In this document: positions 23,408 to 31,918 of the stretch, one piece after another
Layout of the letters: every line of letters starts with the position of its first letter
Numbering within the stretch: position 1 is the stretch's first letter
NCBI GenBank assembly: GCA_030683705.1
Contig: JAUXPP010000098.1
Span: 1-36,910 of the forward strand
Length of the DNA: 36,910 bases
Source of the DNA: Polaromonas sp.
GTDB lineage: Bacteria > Pseudomonadota > Gammaproteobacteria > Burkholderiales > Burkholderiaceae_C
Direction: 5' to 3'
Program-made: the position numbers and the translations under genes
The notes under the pieces: model-generated
Databases searched by the model: none
The model's input: only the letters and a program-made list of their open reading frames with translations
What the model was told of the DNA's origin: nothing

Positions 23408-24895
23408 TCAAGGCGCCAGCGTGATGTTGATGTTCTTGAGCTGGGTGTAATGCAACAACTCTTCCAGCGATTCCTCCCGGCCAATGCCGGAAAGCTTGTA
23501 GCCGCCGAACGGCGCACCGATGAAATGCCTGCTGGCGTTGTTTATCCAGACGTAACCCGCCTGCACCTGTGCTGCGGCGAGGTGAGCATTGGCGAGATTG
23601 CCGGTCCAGATCGAACAGGTCAGCCCATATTCCACCGAATTAACCTGCGACAACATGTCTTGTGTGTCGCTCCATTTCAAGATTGACAAAATAGGGCCAA
23701 AGACCTCCTCACGCGCGATGCGCATGTCCTGAGTGACCTTATCGAAAATGGTTGGCTCCACGAAAAAACCATTAGCCAACGCGGGATTGTCCGAACGCTT
23801 TCCGCCGTGCAGTAAGCGCGCGCCATCCGCGTGAGCGACATCGATGTAGCGCAGTACCTTGTCAAACTGGTCCCTGGAAACAAGCGAGCCCATTGTGGTC
23901 GACATCTCGGTGGGCATGCCTGGCTGGAAGTGCTGAACCTGAGCAAGCACGCCCTCGACAACACGCTCGTACACGGATTCATGCACGAACAACCGGGACG
24001 TTGAACCGCAGGACTGACCGCACCACCCAAAGTTCATGCCAGCTACAGCACCGCGGATCGCCGCGTCAATATTGGCATCAGGAAACACAATGCAGGCGTT
24101 TTTTCCGCCCAGTTCCAGCGAAATCTTCTTTAATTGTTCCGCAGCGGTGCGCGCGATGGTTCGGCCAGTGGCCACGCTTCCAATAAGGGCGACGTGCTGT
24201 ACCAAAGGATGCTCCACGAGGGCTTGTCCTGCAGTCGCACCGCCGGTGACAATATTCAGCACGCCAGGGGGAAGAATTCCATCGATCAACTCCATCAAGC
24301 GGTAAGTCGACAAAGGCGCCTGCTGAGGGGCTTTCATCACCGCCGAGTTTCCCGCCGCGATTACTGGCGCCAGCTTGCCCGCGACAAACATTAGGGGATG
24401 GTTATAGGCAACGATGCGCGCGCAGACACCGAGGGGCTCGCGCACTGTCAGGTTCACGACGCCGTCGCCCATGGGCATGGTTTCGCCCTTTATCTCTGTG
24501 ACGAGTCCGGCAAAATACTCCACCTGAGCGGCGGCAGCAAGTGCATCACCTGCCATTTCCTTGACAGGATTGCCGCAATTTGCAGCATCGATTAAAGCCA
24601 GTTCACCCGCGTTTTCCCGTAGCACCTGCGCTATCTCGCGCAGCATCGCAGCGCGCTCCAGTGGCTTGACTTGGCGCCAGGCCTCAAACCCTGCTTGCGC
24701 CATTTCGACAATAGCCTGCACGTCGGATGCATCGGCCTCCGCACATGGGCCAAGCGACTCGCCGGTGGCAGGGTTCCACGTGTCCCGGTAGCCGCCACGA
24801 GGCTCAATCCATTTTCCGCCAGCATATAGCTGACGGTGACGCGGCAAAACGGATGCAATGTTCGCCGAAACCGTGCTGGAAAAAGTTGTTTCCAT
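23408..24895 (-). CDS. NAD(P)+-dependent aldehyde dehydrogenase
   Basis: A 495-residue enzyme of the ALDH superfamily with all key residues: YNHP (N165), MKAP (K188), ELGGK (E261) and the catalytic cysteine C296 in GQSCGSTSR. It oxidises an aldehyde to the acid. In this operon the aldehyde would come from the hydratase-aldolase: 2-carboxybenzaldehyde to phthalate (PhdK role) or salicylaldehyde to salicylate (NahF role); sequence alone does not decide. The start lies four bases after the stop of the MarR gene. It is the last gene before the second operator, and its product would feed ophA2 if the phthalate route is right. Confidence 0.93.
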   Translation of the reverse strand: METTFSSTVSANIASVLPRHRQLYAGGKWIEPRGGYRDTWNPATGESLGPCAEADASDVQAIVEMAQAGFEAWRQVKPLERAAMLREIAQVLRENAGELALIDAANCGNPVKEMAGDALAAAAQVEYFAGLVTEIKGETMPMGDGVVNLTVREPLGVCARIVAYNHPLMFVAGKLAPVIAAGNSAVMKAPQQAPLSTYRLMELIDGILPPGVLNIVTGGATAGQALVEHPLVQHVALIGSVATGRTIARTAAEQLKKISLELGGKNACIVFPDANIDAAIRGAVAGMNFGWCGQSCGSTSRLFVHESVYERVVEGVLAQVQHFQPGMPTEMSTTMGSLVSRDQFDKVLRYIDVAHADGARLLHGGKRSDNPALANGFFVEPTIFDKVTQDMRIAREEVFGPILSILKWSDTQDMLSQVNSVEYGLTCSIWTGNLANAHLAAAQVQAGYVWINNASRHFIGAPFGGYKLSGIGREESLEELLHYTQLKNINITLAP

Positions 24896-24899
24896 AGGG

Positions 24900-25529
24900 T
24901 CAATTTACCTTCGTGTTGTTTGAGGTCGCCGCTCTGGTTCGGATCAGTGAGCTACGGAGGAGCGCGGGGCGGGGCCGTACTGTGGCCACTGTGCCTGTTG
25001 AAGCATCGTTGACAGCCAGCTCAACAGCGGGAGAAGCAACGTCCACACAGGCCCCAGCCAGTTGTTTGTGCACCGATGCGAGGCCCAGCATCATGGCCTG
25101 CCGCTGTGGTTCCGACATCGCGGCGTGCATAGACCGGTTGACCTCGCTCGCGACATCCAAAAGTTCATCTTTAAGCCCGTGCGCGTGAGCGGTCAGGTTG
25201 ACGAACATGCGGCGCTTGTCGGCGGTGTCTCTCACTCTCGCAACCAGGCCCAGTTTCTCCAGCGTACGAAGCGTCATCATCAGCGCTGGCTCCGCCATGC
25301 CCAACGTTGCACTGAGCTCTCGCTGTGATACTCCATCTTGCTGCCACAGCGCGCGCAGCACGAACCAGCAACTGCCTGGAATGCCATAGGGCGCTAGCCG
25401 GGCGTACAAGACCCGCTTGACATAGCGGGCGGTATCGCAGATGAGAAAGCCCAAGCTCTCGCCGAGTTCTGGCAACTGGCCGCCCTCCAACAGAGGGTTA
25501 ACAGTGTCTAACTTCCGTCTTCCGGTCAC
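24900..25529 (-). CDS. MarR family transcriptional regulator
   Basis: A 209-residue MarR-type repressor. The winged HTH is about residues 55-120: SCWFVLRALWQQDGVSQRELSATLGMAEPALMMTLRTLEKLGLVARVRDTADKRRMFVNLTAHAH. It has a C-terminal tail of ~45 residues beyond the usual family length, ending in a basic, Ser/Thr-rich stretch. The GTG start overlaps the stop of the Rieske alpha gene (GTGA), so it is translated as part of the catabolic operon, which gives autoregulation if it binds the operator at 34439. It differs clearly from the MarR protein encoded at 18314-18862. Confidence 0.88.
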   Translation of the reverse strand: MTGRRKLDTVNPLLEGGQLPELGESLGFLICDTARYVKRVLYARLAPYGIPGSCWFVLRALWQQDGVSQRELSATLGMAEPALMMTLRTLEKLGLVARVRDTADKRRMFVNLTAHAHGLKDELLDVASEVNRSMHAAMSEPQRQAMMLGLASVHKQLAGACVDVASPAVELAVNDASTGTVATVRPRPALLRSSLIRTRAATSNNTKVN

Positions 25530-26833
25530 TGCGGACTCCGCACCTGCCCGTACATCACACGACGGTAATACTCGTAGAAGCCGCGGATTGGACCTTCAGT
25601 GACCATGTTGCCGTCGTCCGGCGCCGCGCCTTCGCGTCCACCCAATTCCACCACCGCTATGTGCGAGGGGTTTGGACGGATGCCTGCGCCGGAATACTCT
25701 AAAACCTCGGTGTCGTCGATTGATACGAAGCCAGACGGGCCGGTAAGGTTGGCTTGGCGCAGCCTGCGCAACGTAGTCTCCTCGCTATCGTCTTCGTACC
25801 CAAAATAGGTCCACTGCAACTCGAACTCATCAGGCCCACGCGGAATGACATAACGCATCTGTAAGCTGTTGCCCTGCTGCTGAAGCACCAGATCGGGAAA
25901 CACCGTCTGAATCTGGATCGTGACATCGTCATCGAATTCCTTGGAGGCGGATACCAGATTCATGTCGTTAAGCTTGAGATCCTTGCGGTACGATTTCATG
26001 TCTTCGGTACCGCTGGTCTCACCTGCCGTATTACGGATCGACGCGAATACGTTGTGGGCCAGGGTTCGCTCATCGGTGACAGTGATGCCCTTTTGGTCAA
26101 TGCGGTACAGGCCGAAGCTGATCAGGAAAACGTGCAGCAGGGAGGCGTGGTATGGATCCTTGATGTTCTCCATGTAGAGTTTCCAGTTGCCCTTGATCCG
26201 CTGCCGCTGGTGGCCCAGAACCTTAGTCTTCCGGCCATTGAAGATGCGAGTGAAGTATTCGTAATTGCCTTCGCCCAAGTACTCGCGCAGAGGGAGAGCT
26301 TCGTGATCAAAAGTGGCGAAAATGCAGCCGTTGATGCTCTCGACCTTCAGGGTGCGAAGCCCGTGCTGCTTCGTATCGAAGTCGGCCGGAAATCCTCCCT
26401 TTCCCTTTACGCCACGTTTGAACGGCACACCCATGAGATTCCCCTTGAGGTCGTACGTCCACTGGTGATATGGACACATGATCTCCTTTTGGGTTCCATA
26501 GGCAGCCTGGCAGACCTCCACCCCGCGGTGTGCGCAGCTATTGAGCAATACGCTGAGTTGTCCGTCTTCAGCACGGGTAACGATTACCGTCCGTTCGCCG
26601 ATAGTGGCGCGCTTGAAATCGCCTGGATTGGGAATCTCGCTTTCCAGGCCGACCATGTGCCAGTGCGGACCGTAGAAAACGAGTTCCAGCTCGCGCCGGT
26701 AATTGTCCTGGTCGGTATAGACCCAGAGCGGGATTCGAGAACTGTCCTCACGCGGCCAAATCTTGATTGGCCGCATTTCGGTTGCGGCTACATCTGCGGA
26801 GCCTGCGTTGACGTGGGGGCATGGTTGATTCAT
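25526..26833 (-). CDS. Rieske ring-hydroxylating oxygenase alpha subunit, salicylate 5-hydroxylase-like
   Basis: A 435-residue catalytic subunit. Rieske ligands: C100, H102 (CAHRG) and C120, H123 (CPYHQW). Mononuclear iron: D226, H229 and H234 in NIKDPYHASLLH. The segments GVPFKRGVKGKGGFPADFD and QRIKGNWKLYMEN, and the HASLLH context, place it nearest to NagG-type salicylate 5-hydroxylases and related aromatic-acid hydroxylases. AAAGGA seven bases before the ATG sets the start; an in-frame ATG 18 codons up lies inside the beta gene. Electrons could come from ophA1 through the Rieske ferredoxin at 34063. The substrate may be salicylate or a naphthoate; the neighbouring ring-cleavage and aldolase genes make a bicyclic acid attractive. 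Confidence 0.85.
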   Translation of the reverse strand: MNQPCPHVNAGSADVAATEMRPIKIWPREDSSRIPLWVYTDQDNYRRELELVFYGPHWHMVGLESEIPNPGDFKRATIGERTVIVTRAEDGQLSVLLNSCAHRGVEVCQAAYGTQKEIMCPYHQWTYDLKGNLMGVPFKRGVKGKGGFPADFDTKQHGLRTLKVESINGCIFATFDHEALPLREYLGEGNYEYFTRIFNGRKTKVLGHQRQRIKGNWKLYMENIKDPYHASLLHVFLISFGLYRIDQKGITVTDERTLAHNVFASIRNTAGETSGTEDMKSYRKDLKLNDMNLVSASKEFDDDVTIQIQTVFPDLVLQQQGNSLQMRYVIPRGPDEFELQWTYFGYEDDSEETTLRRLRQANLTGPSGFVSIDDTEVLEYSGAGIRPNPSHIAVVELGGREGAAPDDGNMVTEGPIRGFYEYYRRVMYGQVRSPQ

Positions 26834-26843
26834 ATTCAGTCCT

Positions 26844-27317
26844 TTAAACGGGATAGACCAGTGCGCCGGCGAGCAGTTCGGTATCAAATACCACTACCCG
26901 TTCACGGAATTTCAATTCAGCCTCACGTGCGTCGACAACGTCAAACGTGCGGCCCACAAGTTGCAAATGAGTTGTGCCGTCCACCAGCGTCTGATACACA
27001 GCCAACATGCTTCGCGTTCGCAAAGCGGCTTCGTCGCCGTCAACCACGCGCACGCCACTCAAGATGTGCGTCAGGCTGCGAGCGGAATAAACAAGCGTCC
27101 CCTGAATTGCTGCTACCCGGTCCTTCAAAGCACCTTTATTTTCCGCAAACATGGGCCCAATGCGCTGGCCCCGGTCATGGTTGGGACGCGACACGATCCG
27201 GTAAAGACAATCGTCAGTGAAATATTCGGGCCACTGTGCAATATCGAGATCACAGAGGGTTTCTGCGTACCGGGTGTACAAGTCCACCACACGCTGCTGC
27301 ATCAATTGATCACTCAT
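26844..27317 (-). CDS. Ring-hydroxylating oxygenase beta subunit
   Basis: A 157-residue small subunit with the SnoaL/NTF2-like cone fold typical of Rieske oxygenase beta chains: QRVVDLYTRYAETLCDLDIAQWPEYFTDDCLYRIVSRPNHDRG, then the central MFAENKGALKDRVAAIQGT and C-terminal REAELKFRERVVVFDTELL. It has no cofactor; it stabilises the alpha3beta3 hexamer. It lies directly upstream of the alpha gene with a ten-base gap, beta before alpha, the reverse of the usual alpha-beta order. AAGGAG inside the end of the preceding gene serves as its ribosome-binding site. Confidence 0.88.
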   Translation of the reverse strand: MSDQLMQQRVVDLYTRYAETLCDLDIAQWPEYFTDDCLYRIVSRPNHDRGQRIGPMFAENKGALKDRVAAIQGTLVYSARSLTHILSGVRVVDGDEAALRTRSMLAVYQTLVDGTTHLQLVGRTFDVVDAREAELKFRERVVVFDTELLAGALVYPV

Positions 27318-27320
27318 GGT

Positions 27321-28454
27321 TTACTCCTTGCGTCCGGCGAACGGTGCAGCGCCCGACTTAACATGACCGTGCAGGGGCGGTGGCGGAGAAGGATGACGCC
27401 CAACCTGCGACTCGGGCTCCTCGCGATAAAGCTGCGCGGCCTCCATCACGGGCGCGTCGCTGACACTGAAGAGCGTCGCGCCTTGGCCAAGCGACCGATG
27501 CTCATGCCACATCCATGTCGGCACTACAAAAACGTCGCGTGGGCCCCAGTGAAGTTCGGTGTCGCCGATACGCGTACTGCCCTCCCCTTCGATGACGTAG
27601 TAAACCGTGCTGGCGGTTCGGCGGTGCTGCTGGCCGACAAAGCCGGCGCGCAGCCGCTGTACGCAGCAGCGAAGGGTGGGCAAGGTCGAGCCGCCCGTCG
27701 TCGGATCCACATACTCAAGAATGACGTCGTCATAGGGACTGGCTGGCCCACCCTCACAAAACAAATCCAGTTGCCGCTTGACGTCGGCCCAAGGATAACG
27801 GCGGGGCAATGCGCCGCCAACGGGTTTTTCCCAGATCGGGCGGACGATGCCAGTGCGTTCGCTCGAATATTCATGCCGTTCGGCCCGGATTGGCTGCGTA
27901 GTGTTTCCCAATGGCTGGTAGGCCATTTGGCCGAGTGACAGCATCAAGGGGACGTCCAGCACATCAAGCCATACACCCAAGCTCTTGCCTTCGTTATGGT
28001 GGTCGTGCCAGGTCCAGGCTGGCGTCAGCACCAGGTCATGCGTTTCCATCGGCAGAACCTCGCCGTTGACAACAGTAAATAGGTTGGGATCACCGTCCAT
28101 CACGAACCTCAGCGCCGATATCGGGTGGCGGTGCGCCCATGCCACCTCTCCAGGTTTAACCGCCTGCATTCCGGCCAAAATGGTGTGAGACGTGCCACCA
28201 CGCTCAAGTCCGGGATTAATGAAAGATAAATTCCGCCGGGCCGTGAAACTTTCCTCCATGACGTCGCAGGCTTCCATCAGCTTGCGTTGGACCACGTCCC
28301 ATTTCCACAGCATTGGCAACGCCGTTGTTTTGGGGCCATCGATCAGGCGTTCGAGCATCTCGTCGTATTGCCACTGGCCGCGAATCGACACTTCAGCCAG
28401 GTCCTTGTCAAACGTTGCCAGCGATTTAGCCGGCATCTTGGGATTGGTGCTCAT
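27321..28454 (-). CDS. Bicupin ring-cleavage dioxygenase (1-hydroxy-2-naphthoate or gentisate dioxygenase type)
   Basis: A 377-residue Fe(II) dioxygenase with two cupin domains. The first holds the metal ligands H108 and H110 (AHRHPISALRF) and H150 (WTWHDH), with R116 likely to hold the substrate carboxylate. The second (about 270-345: VYYVIEGEGS, WMWHEH) is structural or partly degenerate. The family includes gentisate 1,2-dioxygenase, salicylate dioxygenase and 1-hydroxy-2-naphthoate dioxygenase (PhdI). ARRNLSFINPGL and LVLTPAWTWHDHHN seem to me closer to the PhdI group, but I cannot align them. A PhdI-type enzyme would make carboxybenzalpyruvate for the next gene product. AGGAG seven to eight bases before the ATG supports the start. 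Confidence 0.8.
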   Translation of the reverse strand: MSTNPKMPAKSLATFDKDLAEVSIRGQWQYDEMLERLIDGPKTTALPMLWKWDVVQRKLMEACDVMEESFTARRNLSFINPGLERGGTSHTILAGMQAVKPGEVAWAHRHPISALRFVMDGDPNLFTVVNGEVLPMETHDLVLTPAWTWHDHHNEGKSLGVWLDVLDVPLMLSLGQMAYQPLGNTTQPIRAERHEYSSERTGIVRPIWEKPVGGALPRRYPWADVKRQLDLFCEGGPASPYDDVILEYVDPTTGGSTLPTLRCCVQRLRAGFVGQQHRRTASTVYYVIEGEGSTRIGDTELHWGPRDVFVVPTWMWHEHRSLGQGATLFSVSDAPVMEAAQLYREEPESQVGRHPSPPPPLHGHVKSGAAPFAGRKE

Positions 28455-28470
28455 GCTTTTCTCCTAGTGA

Positions 28471-29436
28471 TCAGGTTCGGGCAAACTCGCGCTGCAATTC
28501 CGCCCACCGGCGACCGCAGACACGCGAGCCTTCCACATAACTTTCAGGTGCTTCCAAATAGGGTGGGCGAGGAGGGCCTGGCTTGAAAAGCCCGGCCTCC
28601 TCGAAGCGCACATGACCCAATTGGATGCTGTAGTCCATGAACTTGGACATGTCACCGCCTGGGAACATGGCTTGGACAGCCCAGGTCACCTTCTCGCTGA
28701 TCGCTTGGGCCTTGTCCCATTCGCCAGCAAGAATCGCATCCCGTAGCGCTATCAAGGGCGCCGGGGCACATGCCACTCCGCCCGACCAGCAAGCCTGCGC
28801 TTGCTCTGGATACTCACGCGCCAGCGAACACCAGTCCACTTCCAAGGGGAGCAGCCGGATTTTGTGGCCAATTTCAAGCAGGTCAGGTACCAGCGATGGC
28901 CCACCTACGTGCTTGGCAGCTACCACTTCTGGGATTTCCGCCAACGCGCGGTAAACCTCACGTGAGATTTTCCCCTTGAAGGCCGACGGGTTGTCATAGA
29001 CAACCAGCGGCACCCCAGGGAGCGCCTCAGCTACATCGCGGTAGAAACGGAGAATTGCTTTGTCATCCATGGCCAGCCACATAGGGCGACCTACGAACAG
29101 CCCGTCAGCACCTATTTCAACCAACTCACGACCTCGTGTGATGGTGTCGCGGGTGTTCAGCGTGGTCACACCGGCGAAAACGGGTCGCTTGCCACCGACG
29201 GTGCGGACGACGGTCTGCACGAACGTACGTAGTTCGTCGGCCGTCAGGGTTGCGCACTCGCCGAAAGTACCTGTTGTCATGATCACATCCACACCGGCAC
29301 CCACGACCGTGCGAACCATCTTCTCAGTCTCTATCAGCTCGACAGTTTGCGTGGCGCTCCAGTGGCCCGCATCTGAGGTTGCGGGAGTGGGTACGATACC
29401 CACCACGCCGCGAATGTCCTGCATTGTTACTTTCAT
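28471..29436 (-). CDS. Hydratase-aldolase of the NahE/PhdJ type (DapA superfamily)
   Basis: A 321-residue class I aldolase. Visible features: the GTFGE pyruvate-binding motif (56-60), Y147 in VVYDNP and the Schiff-base lysine K175 in VVAAKHVG. The whole-length pattern (VPTPATSDAGHW, MTTGTFGECATLT, TTLNTRDTITRGRELVEIGADG, FPGGDMSKFMDYSI, GPPRPPY) matches trans-o-hydroxybenzylidenepyruvate hydratase-aldolase rather than dihydrodipicolinate synthase. These enzymes split an arylidenepyruvate into pyruvate and an aromatic aldehyde. The aldehyde would be 2-carboxybenzaldehyde or salicylaldehyde, oxidised by the ALDH of this operon. A good ribosome-binding site (TGGAG) precedes the ATG. The importer genes lie 27 bases upstream. 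Confidence 0.88.
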   Translation of the reverse strand: MKVTMQDIRGVVGIVPTPATSDAGHWSATQTVELIETEKMVRTVVGAGVDVIMTTGTFGECATLTADELRTFVQTVVRTVGGKRPVFAGVTTLNTRDTITRGRELVEIGADGLFVGRPMWLAMDDKAILRFYRDVAEALPGVPLVVYDNPSAFKGKISREVYRALAEIPEVVAAKHVGGPSLVPDLLEIGHKIRLLPLEVDWCSLAREYPEQAQACWSGGVACAPAPLIALRDAILAGEWDKAQAISEKVTWAVQAMFPGGDMSKFMDYSIQLGHVRFEEAGLFKPGPPRPPYLEAPESYVEGSRVCGRRWAELQREFART

Positions 29437-29463
29437 CGTTACTCCAGTTATCTTGTCATTCGG

Positions 29464-30177
29464 TTACATGCTCAGGTAGCGGGACAGTATTTCCGGCGCC
29501 GCCTGCAGTTGCGAAGAGGTTCCTGCCCATGCGACGCTACCCTTGTCGATCACATAGTGGCGATCAGCCAGGTGCAAGAGTGGTTTGAGATTCTTGTCAA
29601 TCACCAACATGGTCAGGCCTTCGCTTTTGATCTGCTTCAGACACAACCAGATCTCCCGGCGCACAAGCGGAGCCAAGCCTTCGGTGGCCTCGTCAAGGAT
29701 CAAGAGCTTCGGGTTGGTCATCAGAGCGCGGCCGATGGCCAGCATCTGCTGTTCGCCCCCGGAAAGGTCGCTGCCCAAATTTGTCTCGCGTTCCCGAAGA
29801 CGTGGAAACATGCCGTACACGCGCTCGAGCGTCCATGGACTGGCAAGCGATTCGCGGCGGATTTCCGTGGCGAGCAAATTTTCCCGTACGGTTAGATTAG
29901 GGAAAATTCCACGCCCTTCGGGGACCAACCCTATTCCCCGGCGTGCATTTTCGTAGTCCGGTCGCCCGGCTATTTGGACGCCATCGAAAACAATCGAGCC
30001 GCTGGTCGGAGGAAGCATTCCGAGTAGGACCTTAACCAATGTGGACTTGCCCATGCCGTTACGCCCAAGTAGCGTGACGAATTCGCCGCGCTGAATATCC
30101 AGGCTTGCTCCGAACAGCACTTTGCTGCTCCCATAGTGCGCAACAAGTTCTCGCGCGTTAACAAGAGACGGACTCAT
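29464..30177 (-). CDS. ABC importer ATPase, LivF type
   Basis: A 237-residue ATP-binding subunit of a branched-chain-amino-acid-type (HAAT) ABC importer. Walker A is GRNGMGKST (38-46), the signature LSGGEQQML, Walker B LLILDEATEGL; the D-loop region ends in the LivF-typical EGLAP. It pairs with the LivG-type ATPase upstream, which it overlaps by four bases. HAAT importers often move aromatic acids when placed in catabolic operons, and this one sits directly before the aldolase gene. The substrate is inferred from that context, not from the protein. Confidence 0.93.
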   Translation of the reverse strand: MSPSLVNARELVAHYGSSKVLFGASLDIQRGEFVTLLGRNGMGKSTLVKVLLGMLPPTSGSIVFDGVQIAGRPDYENARRGIGLVPEGRGIFPNLTVRENLLATEIRRESLASPWTLERVYGMFPRLRERETNLGSDLSGGEQQMLAIGRALMTNPKLLILDEATEGLAPLVRREIWLCLKQIKSEGLTMLVIDKNLKPLLHLADRHYVIDKGSVAWAGTSSQLQAAPEILSRYLSM

Positions 30178-30932
30178 AAAACGCCCTCCTCATCGCCTAT
30201 GTACGCCGCGCGGACGGCTTCATCGGCGCGAATCTCGTCGCAGTTTCCGGTGGCTATCACCTTGCCGTACACGAGCACGCTGATTCGGTCGGCAAGCGCA
30301 AAAACTGCCTCCAGGTCGTGTTCGATCAACACGATCGCGGCGCTGCCACGAATGCGCTGCAGTAGTTGGATGATTTCACGCGATTCGCCAGGACCTGTGC
30401 CAGCCATTGGCTCGTCTAGCAGCATGATGCGGGGCTTGGTCGCCATGACCATCGCAAGTTCGAGTTGTCGCCGCGCCCCATGCGCCAAGTCACCTGCACG
30501 GCGAGTCATCATGGACGCGAGACCCACCATGTTGATCGCGTCGCGTGCCGGCTCGGTAACTGCGAGATTCCGCGCGACATCGTCAAAAAAGCGTATGCCG
30601 TGGCCACGTTGCGCCGCCAAAACGGCCATTGAGACGTTCTCCAGAACATCAAGATCATCGAAGACAGCGGTGATTTGATAGGACCGGGCCATGCCCAATG
30701 CTGCGCGGCGCTGCGGCGATTCCCGAGTAATGTCATGCCCATTGAGCAAAATGCGCCCCGAGTCCGGTGCGATCTCCCCAGCGAGCTGGTTGATAAGGGT
30801 AGTCTTGCCAGCACCATTGGGGCCGATCACAGCGTGGATTTCTCCAGGTCGTACATCGAAATTCACTCCATCAGAGGCACGCACACCTCTAAAGTTTTTC
30901 ACTAGCCTTTCAACGGTGAGCAGTTCATTCAT
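30174..30932 (-). CDS. ABC importer ATPase, LivG type
   Basis: A 252-residue ATP-binding subunit, partner of the LivF-type ATPase. Walker A is GPNGAGKT (37-44), Walker B IMLLDEPMAG. The ABC signature is a variant: LAHGARRQLELAMV instead of the common LSHGEQR or LSGGQ form. The C-terminal VLIEHDLEAVFALADRISVLVYGKVIATG is typical of LivG. It overlaps its two neighbours by four bases each, a tightly coupled operon. Confidence 0.93.
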   Translation of the reverse strand: MNELLTVERLVKNFRGVRASDGVNFDVRPGEIHAVIGPNGAGKTTLINQLAGEIAPDSGRILLNGHDITRESPQRRAALGMARSYQITAVFDDLDVLENVSMAVLAAQRGHGIRFFDDVARNLAVTEPARDAINMVGLASMMTRRAGDLAHGARRQLELAMVMATKPRIMLLDEPMAGTGPGESREIIQLLQRIRGSAAIVLIEHDLEAVFALADRISVLVYGKVIATGNCDEIRADEAVRAAYIGDEEGVL

Positions 30933-31918
30933 GCGCCCTCCTTCCGCGACATCAAGCCGGATATACCGTGCCGTGTGCCCATTGCCATCAGCACGATGAA
31001 GATGCCTATGAGGCCCATGAAATGGGAGCGGATGAATGAATTAGCCCCCATAGGCAGGGGTAGCACTGCGTTGGCGAGTAGCTCCTCCAGCACCAACAAA
31101 ACGATCGCTCCGTAGAGTGGGCCAAATACCGTGGCGGCTCCGCCCAGAACGACCATTACGATCAGTTCCCCGGAAAGCGACCACTGCATGTACGACGGGG
31201 AAGCAAAGCGCGACAGATTTGCAAGCAGAAATCCTGCGACGACGCAGACCATCGCTGAAATGACGTAAGCCGTGAGCTTGTAGCGGAGTACCGGGTAGCC
31301 TAAAGCCGCCATTCGACGTGCGTTGAGTTTGCTGCCTCGCAAGATCCAGCCGAAACTGGATCGCGAAATGAGGGCTACGCCCGTAAGCACCACAGCGAGA
31401 AACGCAAGAATGAGGTAGTAGAACGGCATCGGTCCCTCCACCGACAGACCAAACAAGTCGCTACGCGACGCCAACGCCATACCATCATCCCCACCATAGC
31501 GCTTGAGGCTAATGACGACATAGAGAAACATCTGCGAAAAGGCGAGCGTGATCATGATGAAAGCGATTCCGCTGGTGCGCAGCGCGACCACGCCCAGCAC
31601 AACCGCGAGCACTCCGCCAGCAGCAAGTGCGACCACAAGTTGTAGCGGCCCCGACTGCACTCCAGCCTCCGACATAACTGCTACCACGTAAGCACCTAGC
31701 CCAACATAGAGTGCATGACCGAAACTCACCATACCCCCGTATCCCAACGCCAGGTTCAATCCCACTGCTGCAATAGCGATCACCAAGACACGGCTGGCGA
31801 AGGTGATGTAGTAGCCCTGCCCCAACGCGTTGGCGGCCAAGGGCAGCAGCGCCAGCACAAGCATTAGCAATGCTGGCAGCCAATGCCTGCGAATAAAGTT
31901 CAACTTAGATTCAGCCAT
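30929..31918 (-). CDS. ABC importer permease, LivM type
   Basis: A 329-residue inner-membrane permease with about eight to ten hydrophobic segments, from LPALLMLVLALLPLAANAL near the N-terminus to FMGLIGIFIVLMAMG near the C-terminus. It has the LivM landmarks LNLALGYGGMVSFGHALYVGLGAY and the cytoplasmic loop LNARRMAALGYPVLRYK that docks to the ATPases. The ATG at 31918 overlaps the stop of the LivH-type gene by eight bases; a longer reading from 32086 would run through the permease gene in another frame and is not membrane-like. Confidence 0.92.
   Translation of the reverse strand: MAESKLNFIRRHWLPALLMLVLALLPLAANALGQGYYITFASRVLVIAIAAVGLNLALGYGGMVSFGHALYVGLGAYVVAVMSEAGVQSGPLQLVVALAAGGVLAVVLGVVALRTSGIAFIMITLAFSQMFLYVVISLKRYGGDDGMALASRSDLFGLSVEGPMPFYYLILAFLAVVLTGVALISRSSFGWILRGSKLNARRMAALGYPVLRYKLTAYVISAMVCVVAGFLLANLSRFASPSYMQWSLSGELIVMVVLGGAATVFGPLYGAIVLLVLEELLANAVLPLPMGANSFIRSHFMGLIGIFIVLMAMGTRHGISGLMSRKEGA

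Noticed and set aside
26054..27938. Long + strand open frames opposite the oxygenase and bicupin genes
   Set aside because: They overlap well-recognised - strand genes over their full length and have no family features or plausible ribosome-binding sites.
28471..29436. Annotation as dihydrodipicolinate synthase (dapA)
   Set aside because: The GTFGECATLT motif, the C-terminal GPPRPPY region and the catabolic context match hydratase-aldolases; a biosynthetic dapA would not be expected here.
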